The position numbers and the translations under genes are program-made. Below the pieces are notes generated by a model. It saw nothing but the letters and a program-made list of their open reading frames with translations, did no database searches and had not been told where the DNA came from. 8,113 bases of DNA from Myxococcaceae bacterium. Its GTDB lineage: Bacteria; Myxococcota; Myxococcia; Myxococcales; Myxococcaceae. The first letter of the stretch is position 1. The number at the start of each line of letters is the position of its first letter. Positions 1-5,792 of this stretch are shown here, piece by piece. The stretch covers positions 1 to 8,113 of the forward strand of contig JAGSPQ010000113.1 in NCBI GenBank assembly GCA_018262385.1, in the 5' to 3' direction.

Positions 1-1111
1 CGAAGTCGACCGCCTTCTCCAGGCCCGGGCTGTACGAGGCGATCGCCGCGCCGGTGCCCGCGCCCGAAACCGCGCCGGTGGTGGCCGCGAGCAGCTCGAA
101 GTCCTTCGGCCCGAGGAAGCCGCCGAAGCTCAGGGTAGCCTTCTCGCCGGGAGCCACGGTGATCGGGAAGAACGCGTCGGCGATTCGGGCGGTCGCGGTC
201 GAGGTCAACACGCAGCGGCCGGGCAGCGGGGCGCCGGCGGGGAAGATCGAAGAGAGGAAGTACTGCTGGTCGATGCCGAAGTAGTGCACCGTGCCTTTGA
301 ACTCTTCGGGCGGATCATTCGACGGCATCTTCCGATGCACCTCGTCGTCCATCAGGCAGGTGGCGTTCGACTGGTTGCCGACTCCGCCGAACATGCTCGG
401 CGCCACCTCGTGCGCAGGATCAATCGCGCGCGCCGAGTGCACGCCGAGCTCGGCGGTCAGCGGCGCGGCGCCGACGTTCTTCACCACCACCTGCATCCCC
501 AGCTCGTAGCCGTCCTTCTTCCAGCTGAAGGTCTTCTCGATTTCCCACGGCCCCTGCTGGGTGCGGAACACCAGCCGCCCATCGGTCTCTTCCACCACCG
601 CGTAGCGCGCGGTGCCCAGCACCGGGGCGCTCCCCGCCAGCGAGACGGCGAACGGCAGCGGGTGACCCTCGACCGGCTGCGCCATGTCCATCTGGGGAGG
701 CGTCTCGGCCGCGCCGCCGAACAGCTTCTTGAAGCCCTCGCCCAGGCCGACTTCCTGCTGCTCGCGCTCCTTCTTCCCGAGCAGCCGGGCGTGGAGCAGC
801 CCGCCGCCCTCGGTCGAGAAGGTGTACTCGGCGGACGCGCGGGCGAAGCGCAGCTCGCGCACCGGCAACACCTCGGCGCGAGCGGCTCCGGCGTCGAGCC
901 CGCCGGTGTCGGGCGGCATCAGCGCCGCCACCTTGTCCGGCGCGGAAGGGGCGGCCGCGATCGGCGCCGTCCCGGCATCGGCGGCCAGCGCGGCGGCCTC
1001 GGTGGCCTCCCGCTCCTTGGTCGCCTGCGGTTCCCACACCAGCTTCGAGTAGATCAGCGTCAACCCGAGAGAGAGGCCAATCGCGATCAGCAGGCGCTTC
1101 TGGTTATCCAT
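1..1111 (-). CDS. yidC: Membrane protein insertase YidC, N-terminal part (cut by window edge)
   Basis: YidC inserts proteins into the inner membrane, alone or with SecYEG. The frame is read from an ATG at 1111-1109 and stays open to base 1, giving 370 residues. Residues 1-22 ([21 protein letters not shown]...) form the short N-terminal membrane anchor typical of Gram-negative YidC. An Ala-rich linker (about 33-75) follows, then a beta-rich periplasmic P1 domain. The YFGIDQQYF segment at about 277-285 matches the conserved Y/W-G-x-D-x-x-YF motif near the end of that domain. The last visible residues ([11 protein letters not shown]) correspond to the boundary just before the conserved five-helix insertase domain, so that catalytic part lies outside the window. 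The start is supported by AAGGA at 1118-1122, six bases upstream. The start overlaps the end of yidD by 8 bases, the usual rpmH-rnpA-yidD-yidC order. The identification is firm; only the N-terminal part can be checked. Confidence 0.95.
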   Translation of the reverse strand, partial: MDNQKRLLIAIGLSLGLTLIYSKLVWEPQATKEREATEAAALAADAGTAPIAAAPSAPDKVAALMPPDTGGLDAGAARAEVLPVRELRFARASAEYTFSTEGGGLLHARLLGKKEREQQEVGLGEGFKKLFGGAAETPPQMDMAQPVEGHPLPFAVSLAGSAPVLGTARYAVVEETDGRLVFRTQQGPWEIEKTFSWKKDGYELGMQVVVKNVGAAPLTAELGVHSARAIDPAHEVAPSMFGGVGNQSNATCLMDDEVHRKMPSNDPPEEFKGTVHYFGIDQQYFLSSIFPAGAPLPGRCVLTSTATARIADAFFPITVAPGEKATLSFGGFLGPKDFELLAATTGAVSGAGTGAAIASYSPGLEKAVDF

Positions 1112-1391
1112 TGCGGGTCCTTGCCGAACTGAAGGTGGCGGCGCGCGGCGGTGGGACGGGGTCGAGCCCGCCGGGATTGAATGGGTGACAGCGCATCAGC
1201 CGACGCGCCGCCAGCCAGCTGCCGCGAAACGGGCCGTGGGTGGTGAGCGCGTCGAGGGCGTACTTCGAGCACGAGGGATGAAAGCGGCAGGCCGGCGGCA
1301 TCACCGGCGAGAGGATCGCCCGGTACAGCCGAACCGGAAGCAGCAGCGCCTGCAGCAGCACCTGTTCGAGAAAGGCCAGCAGTCGCTTCAT
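1104..1391 (-). CDS. yidD: Membrane protein insertion efficiency factor YidD
   Basis: This is a 95-residue protein of the YidD (DUF37, 'haemolytic domain') family, a small membrane-associated factor that assists YidC-dependent insertion. The N-terminus ([20 protein letters not shown]) is an amphipathic/hydrophobic helix. The family hallmark is clear: [13 protein letters not shown] at residues 38-50, [17 protein letters not shown] at 52-68 and GLDPVP at 75-80, with conserved cysteines at 35, 41 and 68. I chose the ATG at 1391-1389 because it gives the normal family length and overlaps the rnpA stop as ATGA. TGAGG lies 8 bases upstream. A longer in-frame reading back to 1649 runs antisense-free through rnpA in another frame and has no homology. 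The 3' end (TAA at 1106-1104) overlaps yidC by 8 bases, which suggests translational coupling. Confidence 0.95.
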   Translation of the reverse strand: MKRLLAFLEQVLLQALLLPVRLYRAILSPVMPPACRFHPSCSKYALDALTTHGPFRGSWLAARRLMRCHPFNPGGLDPVPPPRAATFSSARTRNG

Positions 1392-1750
1392 GAAAAACGC
1401 CTCACCAATTCGCCCGTAACGCGCTCGAAGGCGCGCGTCATTGCGGCGAAGTCCGCCTGGGCGGCGGAATTTCTGGCAATCACCACCAGGTCGATTCCTT
1501 TCGGTAGCAGCAGCTGCCTCTTTCGGTACAGCTCTCGGAGGCGCCGGCGGATTTTGTTCCGCACCACCGAGTTGCCTACCTTGTTCGAAACGGTGAGACC
1601 CACCCGGGTCTCCCCGGATGGGTTGGGCAGCACCAGCGCCAACAGGCAATCGGCGGTGATCTTCTGCCCTTTTTCCTGCACCCGCAGGAACTCGCTGCGC
1701 CGGCGGAGCCGAGCCTCTTTTCTAAAGCGCTCGGCGCCGGCGGGCACCAC
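1388..1750 (-). CDS. rnpA: Ribonuclease P protein component
   Basis: RnpA is the protein subunit of RNase P, which binds the catalytic RNA and helps mature tRNA 5' ends. The 120-residue product has the family layout. F9-R10-K11 and RLRRRSEF (14-21) form the N-terminal substrate-binding strand. [15 protein letters not shown] (51-65) runs into [11 protein letters not shown] (66-76), the 'RNR' helix that contacts P RNA. A basic C-terminal helix ends the protein. Length and basic charge fit the family. Two adjacent GTG codons (1750-1748 and 1747-1745) can start it. The first overlaps the rpmH stop by one base (TAGTG). The second is better spaced (5 bases) from AGAAG, so the true start may be one codon later. 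The stop overlaps the yidD start (ATGA). Confidence 0.95.
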   Translation of the reverse strand: MVPAGAERFRKEARLRRRSEFLRVQEKGQKITADCLLALVLPNPSGETRVGLTVSNKVGNSVVRNKIRRRLRELYRKRQLLLPKGIDLVVIARNSAAQADFAAMTRAFERVTGELVRRFS

Positions 1751-1905
1751 TACTTCTGGTACGACTTCACCACCAGACGCTTGCGGCCTTTGGCCATCCG
1801 CTTCTTCAGGACGCCGCGGCCCGCCTTGGTGGAGTTGCGCTTGCGAAAGCCGTGAGCGCGGTTCCGTTTGATTTTCGAAGGTTGGTATGTGGGCTTGCGC
1901 TTCAC
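1750..1905 (-). CDS. rpmH: 50S ribosomal protein L34
   Basis: This is a 51-residue, very basic protein ([20 protein letters not shown]...[11 protein letters not shown]) of the L34 family, a component of the large ribosomal subunit. The signature [18 protein letters not shown] (residues 6-23) and [18 protein letters not shown] (27-44) are unmistakable. Most L34 proteins have about 44-47 residues. This one has a two-residue insertion near the N-terminus and a short C-terminal VKSYQK tail. The start codon is GTG at 1905-1903. AAAAGGA at 1914-1920 (spacing 8) is the ribosome binding site. The TAG stop (1752-1750) shares its last base with the first possible rnpA start. It is the first gene of the rpmH-rnpA-yidD-yidC operon and is divergent from dnaA. 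Confidence 0.97.
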   Translation of the reverse strand: MKRKPTYQPSKIKRNRAHGFRKRNSTKAGRGVLKKRMAKGRKRLVVKSYQK

Positions 1906-1921
1906 GGGGGAGGTCCTTTTG

Positions 1922-1940
1922 CTGACGTGTCAGGCTGACA
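1922..1940. repeat. Overlapping palindromes in the rpmH leader
   Basis: Two inverted repeats share an arm. CTGAC-GT-GTCAG lies at 1922-1933 and TGTCAG-G-CTGACA at 1928-1940. The middle GTCAG can pair with either flank, so in RNA the two hairpins would exclude each other. The element sits between the candidate rpmH -10 box (1954-1959) and the rpmH ribosome binding site (1914-1920), that is, in the 5' leader. It could be a protein-binding operator or a small RNA switch for the ribosomal protein operon. The function is inferred only from position. Confidence 0.5.
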
Positions 1941-1953
1941 GGAGAAGCGGGCG

Positions 1954-1982
1954 CCTTTAGCGGACTGTGCCGGCACTTTCAA
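1954..1982 (-). promoter_or_regulatory. Candidate sigma-70-type promoter of rpmH-rnpA-yidD-yidC
   Basis: Read on the minus strand, TTGAAA (1977-1982) lies 17 bases before TAAAGG (1954-1959). The -35 box matches TTGACA at five of six positions. The -10 box is weak, as is common in GC-rich bacteria. The predicted start would lie near 1945, giving a leader of about 40 bases that contains the nested palindromes. No other convincing promoter was seen between the DnaA-box array and rpmH. Confidence 0.45.
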
Positions 1983-2004
1983 CGCTGGCCGCCGCCTTTC
2001 TTTT

Positions 2005-2028
2005 CGCCGCCCTCCAGTTCGGGCGGCG
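2005..2028. repeat. 8-bp perfect inverted repeat upstream of the rpmH promoter
   Basis: CGCCGCCC (2005-2012) and GGGCGGCG (2021-2028) are perfect inverted arms around an 8-base loop. The element lies between the rpmH promoter candidate and the first DnaA box. Neither strand shows a T-run after the stem, so it is not a standard intrinsic terminator. It may stop read-through from either side or be a protein-binding site; no function can be assigned. Confidence 0.45.
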
Positions 2029-2054
2029 GGGCTGGATTTCTTCACCGGTTGTCT

Positions 2055-2139
2055 TGTGGAAATCCCCCCTCCAGGGCTGTGGAAAAGCCTGTGGGGAATG
2101 TTGAGAACTGTGGAGACCTAAGCACCTGGCTGTGGAGAA
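2055..2139 (-). promoter_or_regulatory. Array of five DnaA-box-like sites, all in one orientation
   Basis: Read on the minus strand against the known consensus TTATCCACA, the sites are ATTTCCACA (2055-2063), TTTTCCACA (2078-2086), TTCCCCACA (2090-2098), GTCTCCACA (2109-2117) and TTCTCCACA (2131-2139). All five keep the CCACA end and point the same way. Start-to-start distances are 23, 12, 19 and 22 bases. TTTTCCACA is the best match. Such an array upstream of dnaA is expected to bind DnaA, either as part of oriC or for autoregulation of dnaA. Binding is inferred from the motifs, not shown. Confidence 0.8.
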
Positions 2140-2143
2140 ATTC

Positions 2144-2162
2144 CCGGCCGGCCCAGCTGGGC
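2144..2162. repeat. Adjacent palindromes CCGGCCGG and GCCCAGCTGGGC
   Basis: CCGGCCGG (2144-2151) and the perfect 12-bp palindrome GCCCAGCTGGGC (2151-2162) share one base and lie directly beside the last DnaA box (ends 2139). The symmetry is exact. They could bind a dimeric regulator of dnaA or an origin-binding protein, but in GC-rich DNA short palindromes also occur by chance. Confidence 0.35.
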
Positions 2163-2240
2163 AGCCTTTGCCGCCTCACGTACTTTCAGCAAACTCGCCG
2201 CTGGGCCAGAACGCAAACGGAGCCGACTTTCCGGCCTCCG

Positions 2241-2249
2241 CTGTCCACA
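2241..2249 (+). promoter_or_regulatory. Weak DnaA-box-like site upstream of dnaA
   Basis: CTGTCCACA matches TTATCCACA at seven of nine positions and is opposite in orientation to the five-site array. The 13 bases from 2242 to 2254 (TGTCCACAGCCGC) recur exactly at 5681-5693 in the second DnaA-box region, which raises the chance that this site is functional. Confidence 0.4.
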
Positions 2250-2393
2250 GCCGCGGGCCCGCTCAAAAGCGCTTTCGGTTACGCGGAGTTGACCAAAGTA
2301 CTTGATCCGTCTTCTGCCGCGCAGGTAGAGATGCCGCCCTTTTTGCTGTTCACTGCCGCGGGGTTTGAGCTCGAACTGTGCGCACCACGATTC

Positions 2394-2398
2394 TGAGG
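2394..2398 (+). promoter_or_regulatory. Ribosome binding site of dnaA
   Basis: TGAGG lies five bases before the ATG at 2404. It favours this start over an in-frame TTG at 2365, which would add 13 residues that do not resemble DnaA domain I. Confidence 0.6.
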
Positions 2399-2403
2399 CC
2401 GGC

Positions 2404-3726
2404 ATGAAGCCAAACTCCCAGAATCTTTGGGACAATTTGCTCGAGACGCTCCGCGCTGACGGCCACGCGTATGCCGCCTCGCAATTGCGGGAATTGACCC
2501 CGCTGGAGTTCGCCAACGGCGAGCTGGTGCTGGGGGTCGGAGATCGGTTCTTCCGCGACTGGGTCGACGATCACTACTGCCAGATGATCAAGGAGACCCT
2601 GCTGCGCCTGACCGGCGAGACGGTCGCGCTGCGGTACGAGATCATCGAGCGGGCGCGCAGCCTCACCCCCACCTCACCCACACCGGCAGTCAACCAGGTC
2701 CGCCAGCCGGCCCGGCTCAACGAGCGCTTCACCTTCGAGACCTACGTGGTGGCCGACTCGAACCAGCTGCCCGCGGCGGCGGCGATGGCGGTCTCGGACG
2801 CTCCCGGCCGCAACTACAACCCGCTCTTCATCTACGGCGGCACCGGTCTGGGGAAGACCCACCTGCTGCACGCGGTCGGCAACCGGATCCTCCAGAAAGA
2901 CCCGAAGACCCGAATCGTCTACCTCTCGAGCGAAGAGTTCACCAACCAGTTCATCGAGAGCGTCCGCGATCACCGGATGACCGAGTTCCGCAAGAAGTTC
3001 CGGGACGAGTGCGACGTGCTGCTGATCGACGACATCCAGTTCCTGGGCAAGAAGCAGGAGACCCAGAACGAGTTCTTCTACACCTTCAACTCGCTCCACC
3101 AGATGTCGAAGGCGATCGTCCTCACCTCCGACATGGTGCCGGCCGACATCCCGGGCCTCGAAGAGCGGCTGCGCAGCCGGTTCACGATGGGGCTGATCAC
3201 CGACGTGCAGGAGCCGAACTTCGAGATGCGGGTGGCGATCTTGAAGAAGAAGGCCGCCTCCGACGGCTTCATGCTGCCGGACAACGTGGCCCACTTCATC
3301 GCCCGCCACGTGGTGCGCAACGTCCGGGAGCTCGAGGGCGCGCTGATCAAGATCTCGGCCGTCCACTCCCTCACCGGGCAGGCGATCACCGAAGAGTTCG
3401 CCGGCCAGGTGCTCAAAGACATCCTCCCCGCCCAGAAGCAGCTCGACGCCGACGCGATCCAGGGCGAGGTGGCCCGCTTCTTCAAGGTCCCGCTGGTCGA
3501 GCTGAAGGGCGAGCGCCGGACCAAGAACATCGCCTTTGCCCGCCAGGTGGCGATGTACCTGCTGCGGACGCTGACCCATGCGTCCTTCCCGGCGATTGGC
3601 GACAGCTTCAACAAGGACCACTCGACGGTGATGTCCTCGGTGCGGAAGATCGAGGCGATGCGCGAGATCGACGAGCAGCTTCGTCACCAGCTGACCGAGC
3701 TGACTTCGCGCCTGGGTGTCGTCTAA
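2404..3726 (+). CDS. dnaA: Chromosomal replication initiator protein DnaA
   Basis: DnaA binds DnaA boxes at oriC, forms an ATP-dependent filament, opens the duplex and recruits the helicase. The product has 440 residues, a normal length. Domain I (about 1-80) begins MKPNSQNLWDNLLETL with the conserved tryptophan at 9. Domain II is a short Pro/Thr-rich linker (about 85-105). The AAA+ domain has Walker A GGTGLGKTH (145-153), Walker B VLLIDD (205-210), sensor 1 TSD (241-243), the arginine finger in RLRSRF (R259) and sensor 2 in RNVRELEG (R308). Domain IV has KNIAFARQVAMYLLR (374-388) and the signature DHSTV (405-409). The loop before DHSTV (SFNKDH) is one residue shorter than in E. coli (AFGGRDH), and the first Thr of the HTT trio is Ser. 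dnaN does not follow; a convergent kinase gene does. Regulation by the upstream DnaA boxes is likely. Confidence 0.98.
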   Translation: MKPNSQNLWDNLLETLRADGHAYAASQLRELTPLEFANGELVLGVGDRFFRDWVDDHYCQMIKETLLRLTGETVALRYEIIERARSLTPTSPTPAVNQVRQPARLNERFTFETYVVADSNQLPAAAAMAVSDAPGRNYNPLFIYGGTGLGKTHLLHAVGNRILQKDPKTRIVYLSSEEFTNQFIESVRDHRMTEFRKKFRDECDVLLIDDIQFLGKKQETQNEFFYTFNSLHQMSKAIVLTSDMVPADIPGLEERLRSRFTMGLITDVQEPNFEMRVAILKKKAASDGFMLPDNVAHFIARHVVRNVRELEGALIKISAVHSLTGQAITEEFAGQVLKDILPAQKQLDADAIQGEVARFFKVPLVELKGERRTKNIAFARQVAMYLLRTLTHASFPAIGDSFNKDHSTVMSSVRKIEAMREIDEQLRHQLTELTSRLGVV

Positions 3727-3730
3727 TTTA

Positions 3731-3772
3731 GTTTGGGCTCAAACCAACTTCGTTTGGGCTCAAACTGACTTC
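3731..3772. repeat. Two-copy 21-bp tandem repeat between convergent dnaA and kinase
   Basis: Two 21-base units (3731-3751 and 3752-3772) differ at only two positions. Each starts with GTTTGGGCTCAAAC, a small stem-loop with GTTTG/CAAAC arms and a 4-base loop. The outer arms AGTTTG (3730-3735) and CAAACT (3761-3766) can also pair, giving an alternative larger fold. The repeat fills nearly the whole gap between the two stop codons (dnaA ends at 3726, kinase at 3777). It may act as a two-way transcription terminator, although no strong T-run follows on either strand. Confidence 0.65.
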
Positions 3773-3776
3773 TTCG

Positions 3777-5552
3777 CTACTTCGCGGGAGGAAGGTCGGT
3801 GAGGGTGAAGCGCAGCGGGGTGTTCTTGCCCGCCTGCACCTGAACCGACAACGAGCGCTTCACCTTGTCCTCGCCGACCACCGTCAGCAGGTGGGTCCCG
3901 GCCGGGAGGCTCAGGTTGAACAGCGGGGTCTTGCCGAGCACCGTCCGCCCGCGGGAGACGGTCGCCTCGGGGAAGATCGCCAGCGTCACCGAGCCGGTGG
4001 GCCCCTTCGGAGCCGCGCGGACGGGGGCCTCGGGGGTCGCTTTCGGCGGCGCGGGGGGGGTGGCGGCCTTCGGGTCCTCGGGCGCGGCCGGCCCCCCGCC
4101 AAAGCCCGGCGGGGGCTTGATCGGGGTGGCATCCCCGATTCCCGGCACCGGCACGTCGCCGGCGTAGACCGGCCCCTCGCCGCCACGCTCCTCGGCGCTC
4201 CAGATGAACTTGTAGACCGCGAAGCCGCCGAGCGCGGTCAGCACCGCGATCATCAGCAGGACCAGGTTGCCCCGGCTGTGGTTCTCCGCTTCGGCGGGAG
4301 GGCTGACCGTGTCGGGGTTGGTCTTGGGCACCCGGGCGGGGGCATCGGGCCCGGTGAGGAGGGCGATCGCCACCGCCTGCTCGGCCACCTTCGCCTCGAG
4401 CTCGCCGTGGGTCGCCCGCCGCCTGGCCGGAGCGACGGGCGCTGCCCGCTTGCGCCCCTTTGGGGCCGACGGCTTCGGGTTGACCTCGGGGAAGCTCGCG
4501 CCGGCGTCGTCCCGCAGCAGGCTGACCGCGTTGAGCACCGCCGATTTCTCCATCTCGCCGCCGGCCGACTCGAGCAGCGCCTGGGTGGCGGCGACCTTCT
4601 CCTCGAACATCTCGGCCATGAAGGTGGCGCGTTGATCCTGATCGAAGAGCAGCTCGGGGCAGGCCAGCTGCATCGCCCGGGCGAGGTCCTTGGCGGTGGG
4701 AAACCGGTCGGCCCGCTCGCGAGAGAGGGCGCGCAGGGTGATGTCCGAGAGGGTCTCCGGAATCACCGGCACCAGCTCGGACGGGCGGCCGATCGGCGCG
4801 CTGAGGATCTGCTTCATCTCGTCGATCTCGGTGTCCGCCGAGAACAGCCGTCGGCCGGTGGTCATCTCCCACAGCACCACCCCGAGCGAGAACACGTCGC
4901 TGCGGCCGTCGAGCTCCTCGCCCCGCACCTGCTCGGGAGACATGTAGCCGGTGGTGCCCTTCACCGTGCCGACGTTGGTGCGGCCCAGGCTGCCCCGGGC
5001 CTTGGCGATCCCGAAGTCGAGCAGCTTCACCACCCCGCCGTAGGTGAGCATCACGTTCTTCTGGGCCACGTCGCGGTGGATCACCGGGAAGGACTTGCCG
5101 GCCGGATCCCGGAAGGTATGCGCGTAGTGCAGCGCCAGCGCGAGGTCGTGAACCACCGAGGCCGACAGCCCGATCGGCAGCACCGCCCGCTTCTTCGCGC
5201 AGGCGCCGGTGACCTGATTCAGGTTCTGCCCGGCGATGAACTCCATCGCCAGGTAGAGGCCCGCCCCGTCTTCCCCCAGGTCGAACACCTGGCCGATGTT
5301 GGGGTGATTGAAGGCGGCGGTGATCCGCGCCTCGTCGAGAAACATCTTCACGAATTGGTCGTTGTCCTTCGCGTCCGGGAGGATGCGCTTGACCACGACG
5401 TACTTCCGAAAACCGCCGGGGCCGGCGGTGTAGCCGAGGAAAAGCTCAGCCATCCCTCCCGAGGTCAGTTGGGTGAGGATCTCGTATTTGCCGATCTTCA
5501 TCCCCCGATAGAGGTCCTCACCCATCGGCACGCCGGCGTTGCCCCTCGCCAT
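3777..5552 (-). CDS. Transmembrane Ser/Thr protein kinase with PEGA-like C-terminus
   Basis: This is a eukaryotic-like (Hanks-type) kinase of 591 residues that phosphorylates proteins on Ser/Thr. The kinase domain covers about 23-300: a degenerate Gly loop LTSGGMAELFLG (29-40), catalytic K55 in VVVKRI, helix-C E74, HRDVAQKN (159-166), DFG (179-181), activation-loop end GTTGYMSPE (199-207) and SDVFSLGVVLWEM (218-230). All key catalytic residues are present, so it should be active. A cytoplasmic linker follows, then one membrane helix (about 430-450), a Pro/Gly-rich stretch (455-518) and a beta-rich domain (519-587) containing LPAGTHLLTV, which resembles PEGA domains. The C-terminus is expected outside the inner membrane. 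ATGs at codons 1, 10 and 18 are all possible starts; none has a strong ribosome binding site. Its substrate is unknown. It converges on dnaA and diverges from the lipoprotein gene. Confidence 0.92.
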   Translation of the reverse strand: MARGNAGVPMGEDLYRGMKIGKYEILTQLTSGGMAELFLGYTAGPGGFRKYVVVKRILPDAKDNDQFVKMFLDEARITAAFNHPNIGQVFDLGEDGAGLYLAMEFIAGQNLNQVTGACAKKRAVLPIGLSASVVHDLALALHYAHTFRDPAGKSFPVIHRDVAQKNVMLTYGGVVKLLDFGIAKARGSLGRTNVGTVKGTTGYMSPEQVRGEELDGRSDVFSLGVVLWEMTTGRRLFSADTEIDEMKQILSAPIGRPSELVPVIPETLSDITLRALSRERADRFPTAKDLARAMQLACPELLFDQDQRATFMAEMFEEKVAATQALLESAGGEMEKSAVLNAVSLLRDDAGASFPEVNPKPSAPKGRKRAAPVAPARRRATHGELEAKVAEQAVAIALLTGPDAPARVPKTNPDTVSPPAEAENHSRGNLVLLMIAVLTALGGFAVYKFIWSAEERGGEGPVYAGDVPVPGIGDATPIKPPPGFGGGPAAPEDPKAATPPAPPKATPEAPVRAAPKGPTGSVTLAIFPEATVSRGRTVLGKTPLFNLSLPAGTHLLTVVGEDKVKRSLSVQVQAGKNTPLRFTLTDLPPAK

Positions 5553-5590
5553 CAGGACGCGGAGGTTAGCTCACGGGGTTGTGAATTGAC

Positions 5591-5740
5591 TGTGGAGAGA
5601 TGCCAGCTTGCACCTCGCGGATGTGGGAACCACACCCCGAGCGGGAGGGGGTGTGTGCAGCAGTGGAGTACCTCGGTCGTTGTCCACAGCCGCTGATCCA
5701 CCAAGCCGCTGTCGATCATCGGCTTTTCGGCTTCCCCACA
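5591..5740. promoter_or_regulatory. Second group of DnaA-box-like sites
   Basis: The sites are CTCTCCACA (5591-5599, minus), GTTCCCACA (5622-5630, minus), TTGTCCACA (5680-5688, plus) and TTCCCCACA (5732-5740, plus). TTGTCCACA differs from TTATCCACA at one base. TTCCCCACA is identical to a site in the first array (2090-2098). The two plus-strand sites point toward the AT-rich tract at 5766-5787, the same relation that the R1 box has to the unwinding element in E. coli oriC. DnaA binding is inferred. Confidence 0.65.
5622..5655. repeat. Overlapping inverted repeats at a DnaA-box-like site
   Basis: TGTGG-GAA-CCACA (5622-5634) is a perfect inverted repeat that includes one DnaA-box-like site. 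CACACCCC (5631-5638) and GGGGTGTG (5648-5655) form an 8-bp stem with a 9-base loop. The two share four bases, so only one can form at a time. No T-run follows on either strand, which argues against an intrinsic terminator. Confidence 0.45.
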
Positions 5741-5755
5741 ACTTCTGCGCCACTG

Positions 5756-5792
5756 CTTCTACGACTATCAAATAAGACTCTTTATTACTCAG
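5756..5792 (+). other. Candidate DNA unwinding element with DnaA-trio-like run
   Basis: CTTCTACGACTA (5756-5767) reads as the triplets CTT-CTA-CGA-CTA. Their complements (3'-GAA-GAT-GCT-GAT-5') resemble the DnaA-trio motif that guides DnaA onto single strands in B. subtilis. An AT-rich stretch follows at 5766-5787, with 18 of 22 bases A or T. It includes AATAA (5771-5775) and TTATT (5782-5786) as inverted arms. The order box (5732-5740), GC-rich spacer, trios, AT-rich tract is that of a basal origin unwinding region. An alternative is that the AT-rich stretch is simply a promoter for the kinase or lipoprotein gene. Confidence 0.45.

Larger units (their letters stand above)
1906..2403. other. 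rpmH-dnaA divergent intergenic region, one probable half of oriC
   Basis: This 498-base gap holds the rpmH promoter, several palindromes and the first DnaA-box array. It is the classical position of oriC or of its dnaA-autoregulatory half. No well-defined AT-rich unwinding tract is visible in it. The array's ACA ends point toward rpmH, where the sequence (about 1983-2050) is GC-rich apart from short T-runs. A dnaA promoter was looked for: TTGACC (2289-2294) has no good -10 partner, and TTGATC (2302-2307) with TAGAGA (2326-2331) at 18 bases is only a weak candidate. No small gene was recognised here. Confidence 0.6.

Noticed and set aside
284..1132. 282-codon plus-strand open frame antisense to yidC
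   Set aside because: The minus strand encodes a clear YidC N-terminal half; the plus-strand product is low-complexity Arg/Gly/His sequence.
1392..1649. N-terminal extension of yidD
   Set aside because: The added residues come from rnpA read in another frame and have no family similarity; the ATG at 1391 gives the normal YidD length.
2005..2028. Intrinsic terminator at the 8-bp inverted repeat
   Set aside because: No T-run follows the stem on either strand, and no gene ends just before it.
2365..2403. Upstream TTG start extending dnaA by 13 residues
   Set aside because: The added residues do not resemble domain I, and TGAGG is well placed for the ATG at 2404.
2674..3687. 337-codon minus-strand open frame antisense to dnaA
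   Set aside because: Shadow of dnaA; no motifs and biased composition.
3891..5696. 601-codon plus-strand open frame antisense to the kinase
   Set aside because: It mirrors the kinase, which has all Hanks-type catalytic motifs. The antisense product is Gly/Arg/His-rich with no recognisable motif; long antisense frames are common in GC-rich genes.
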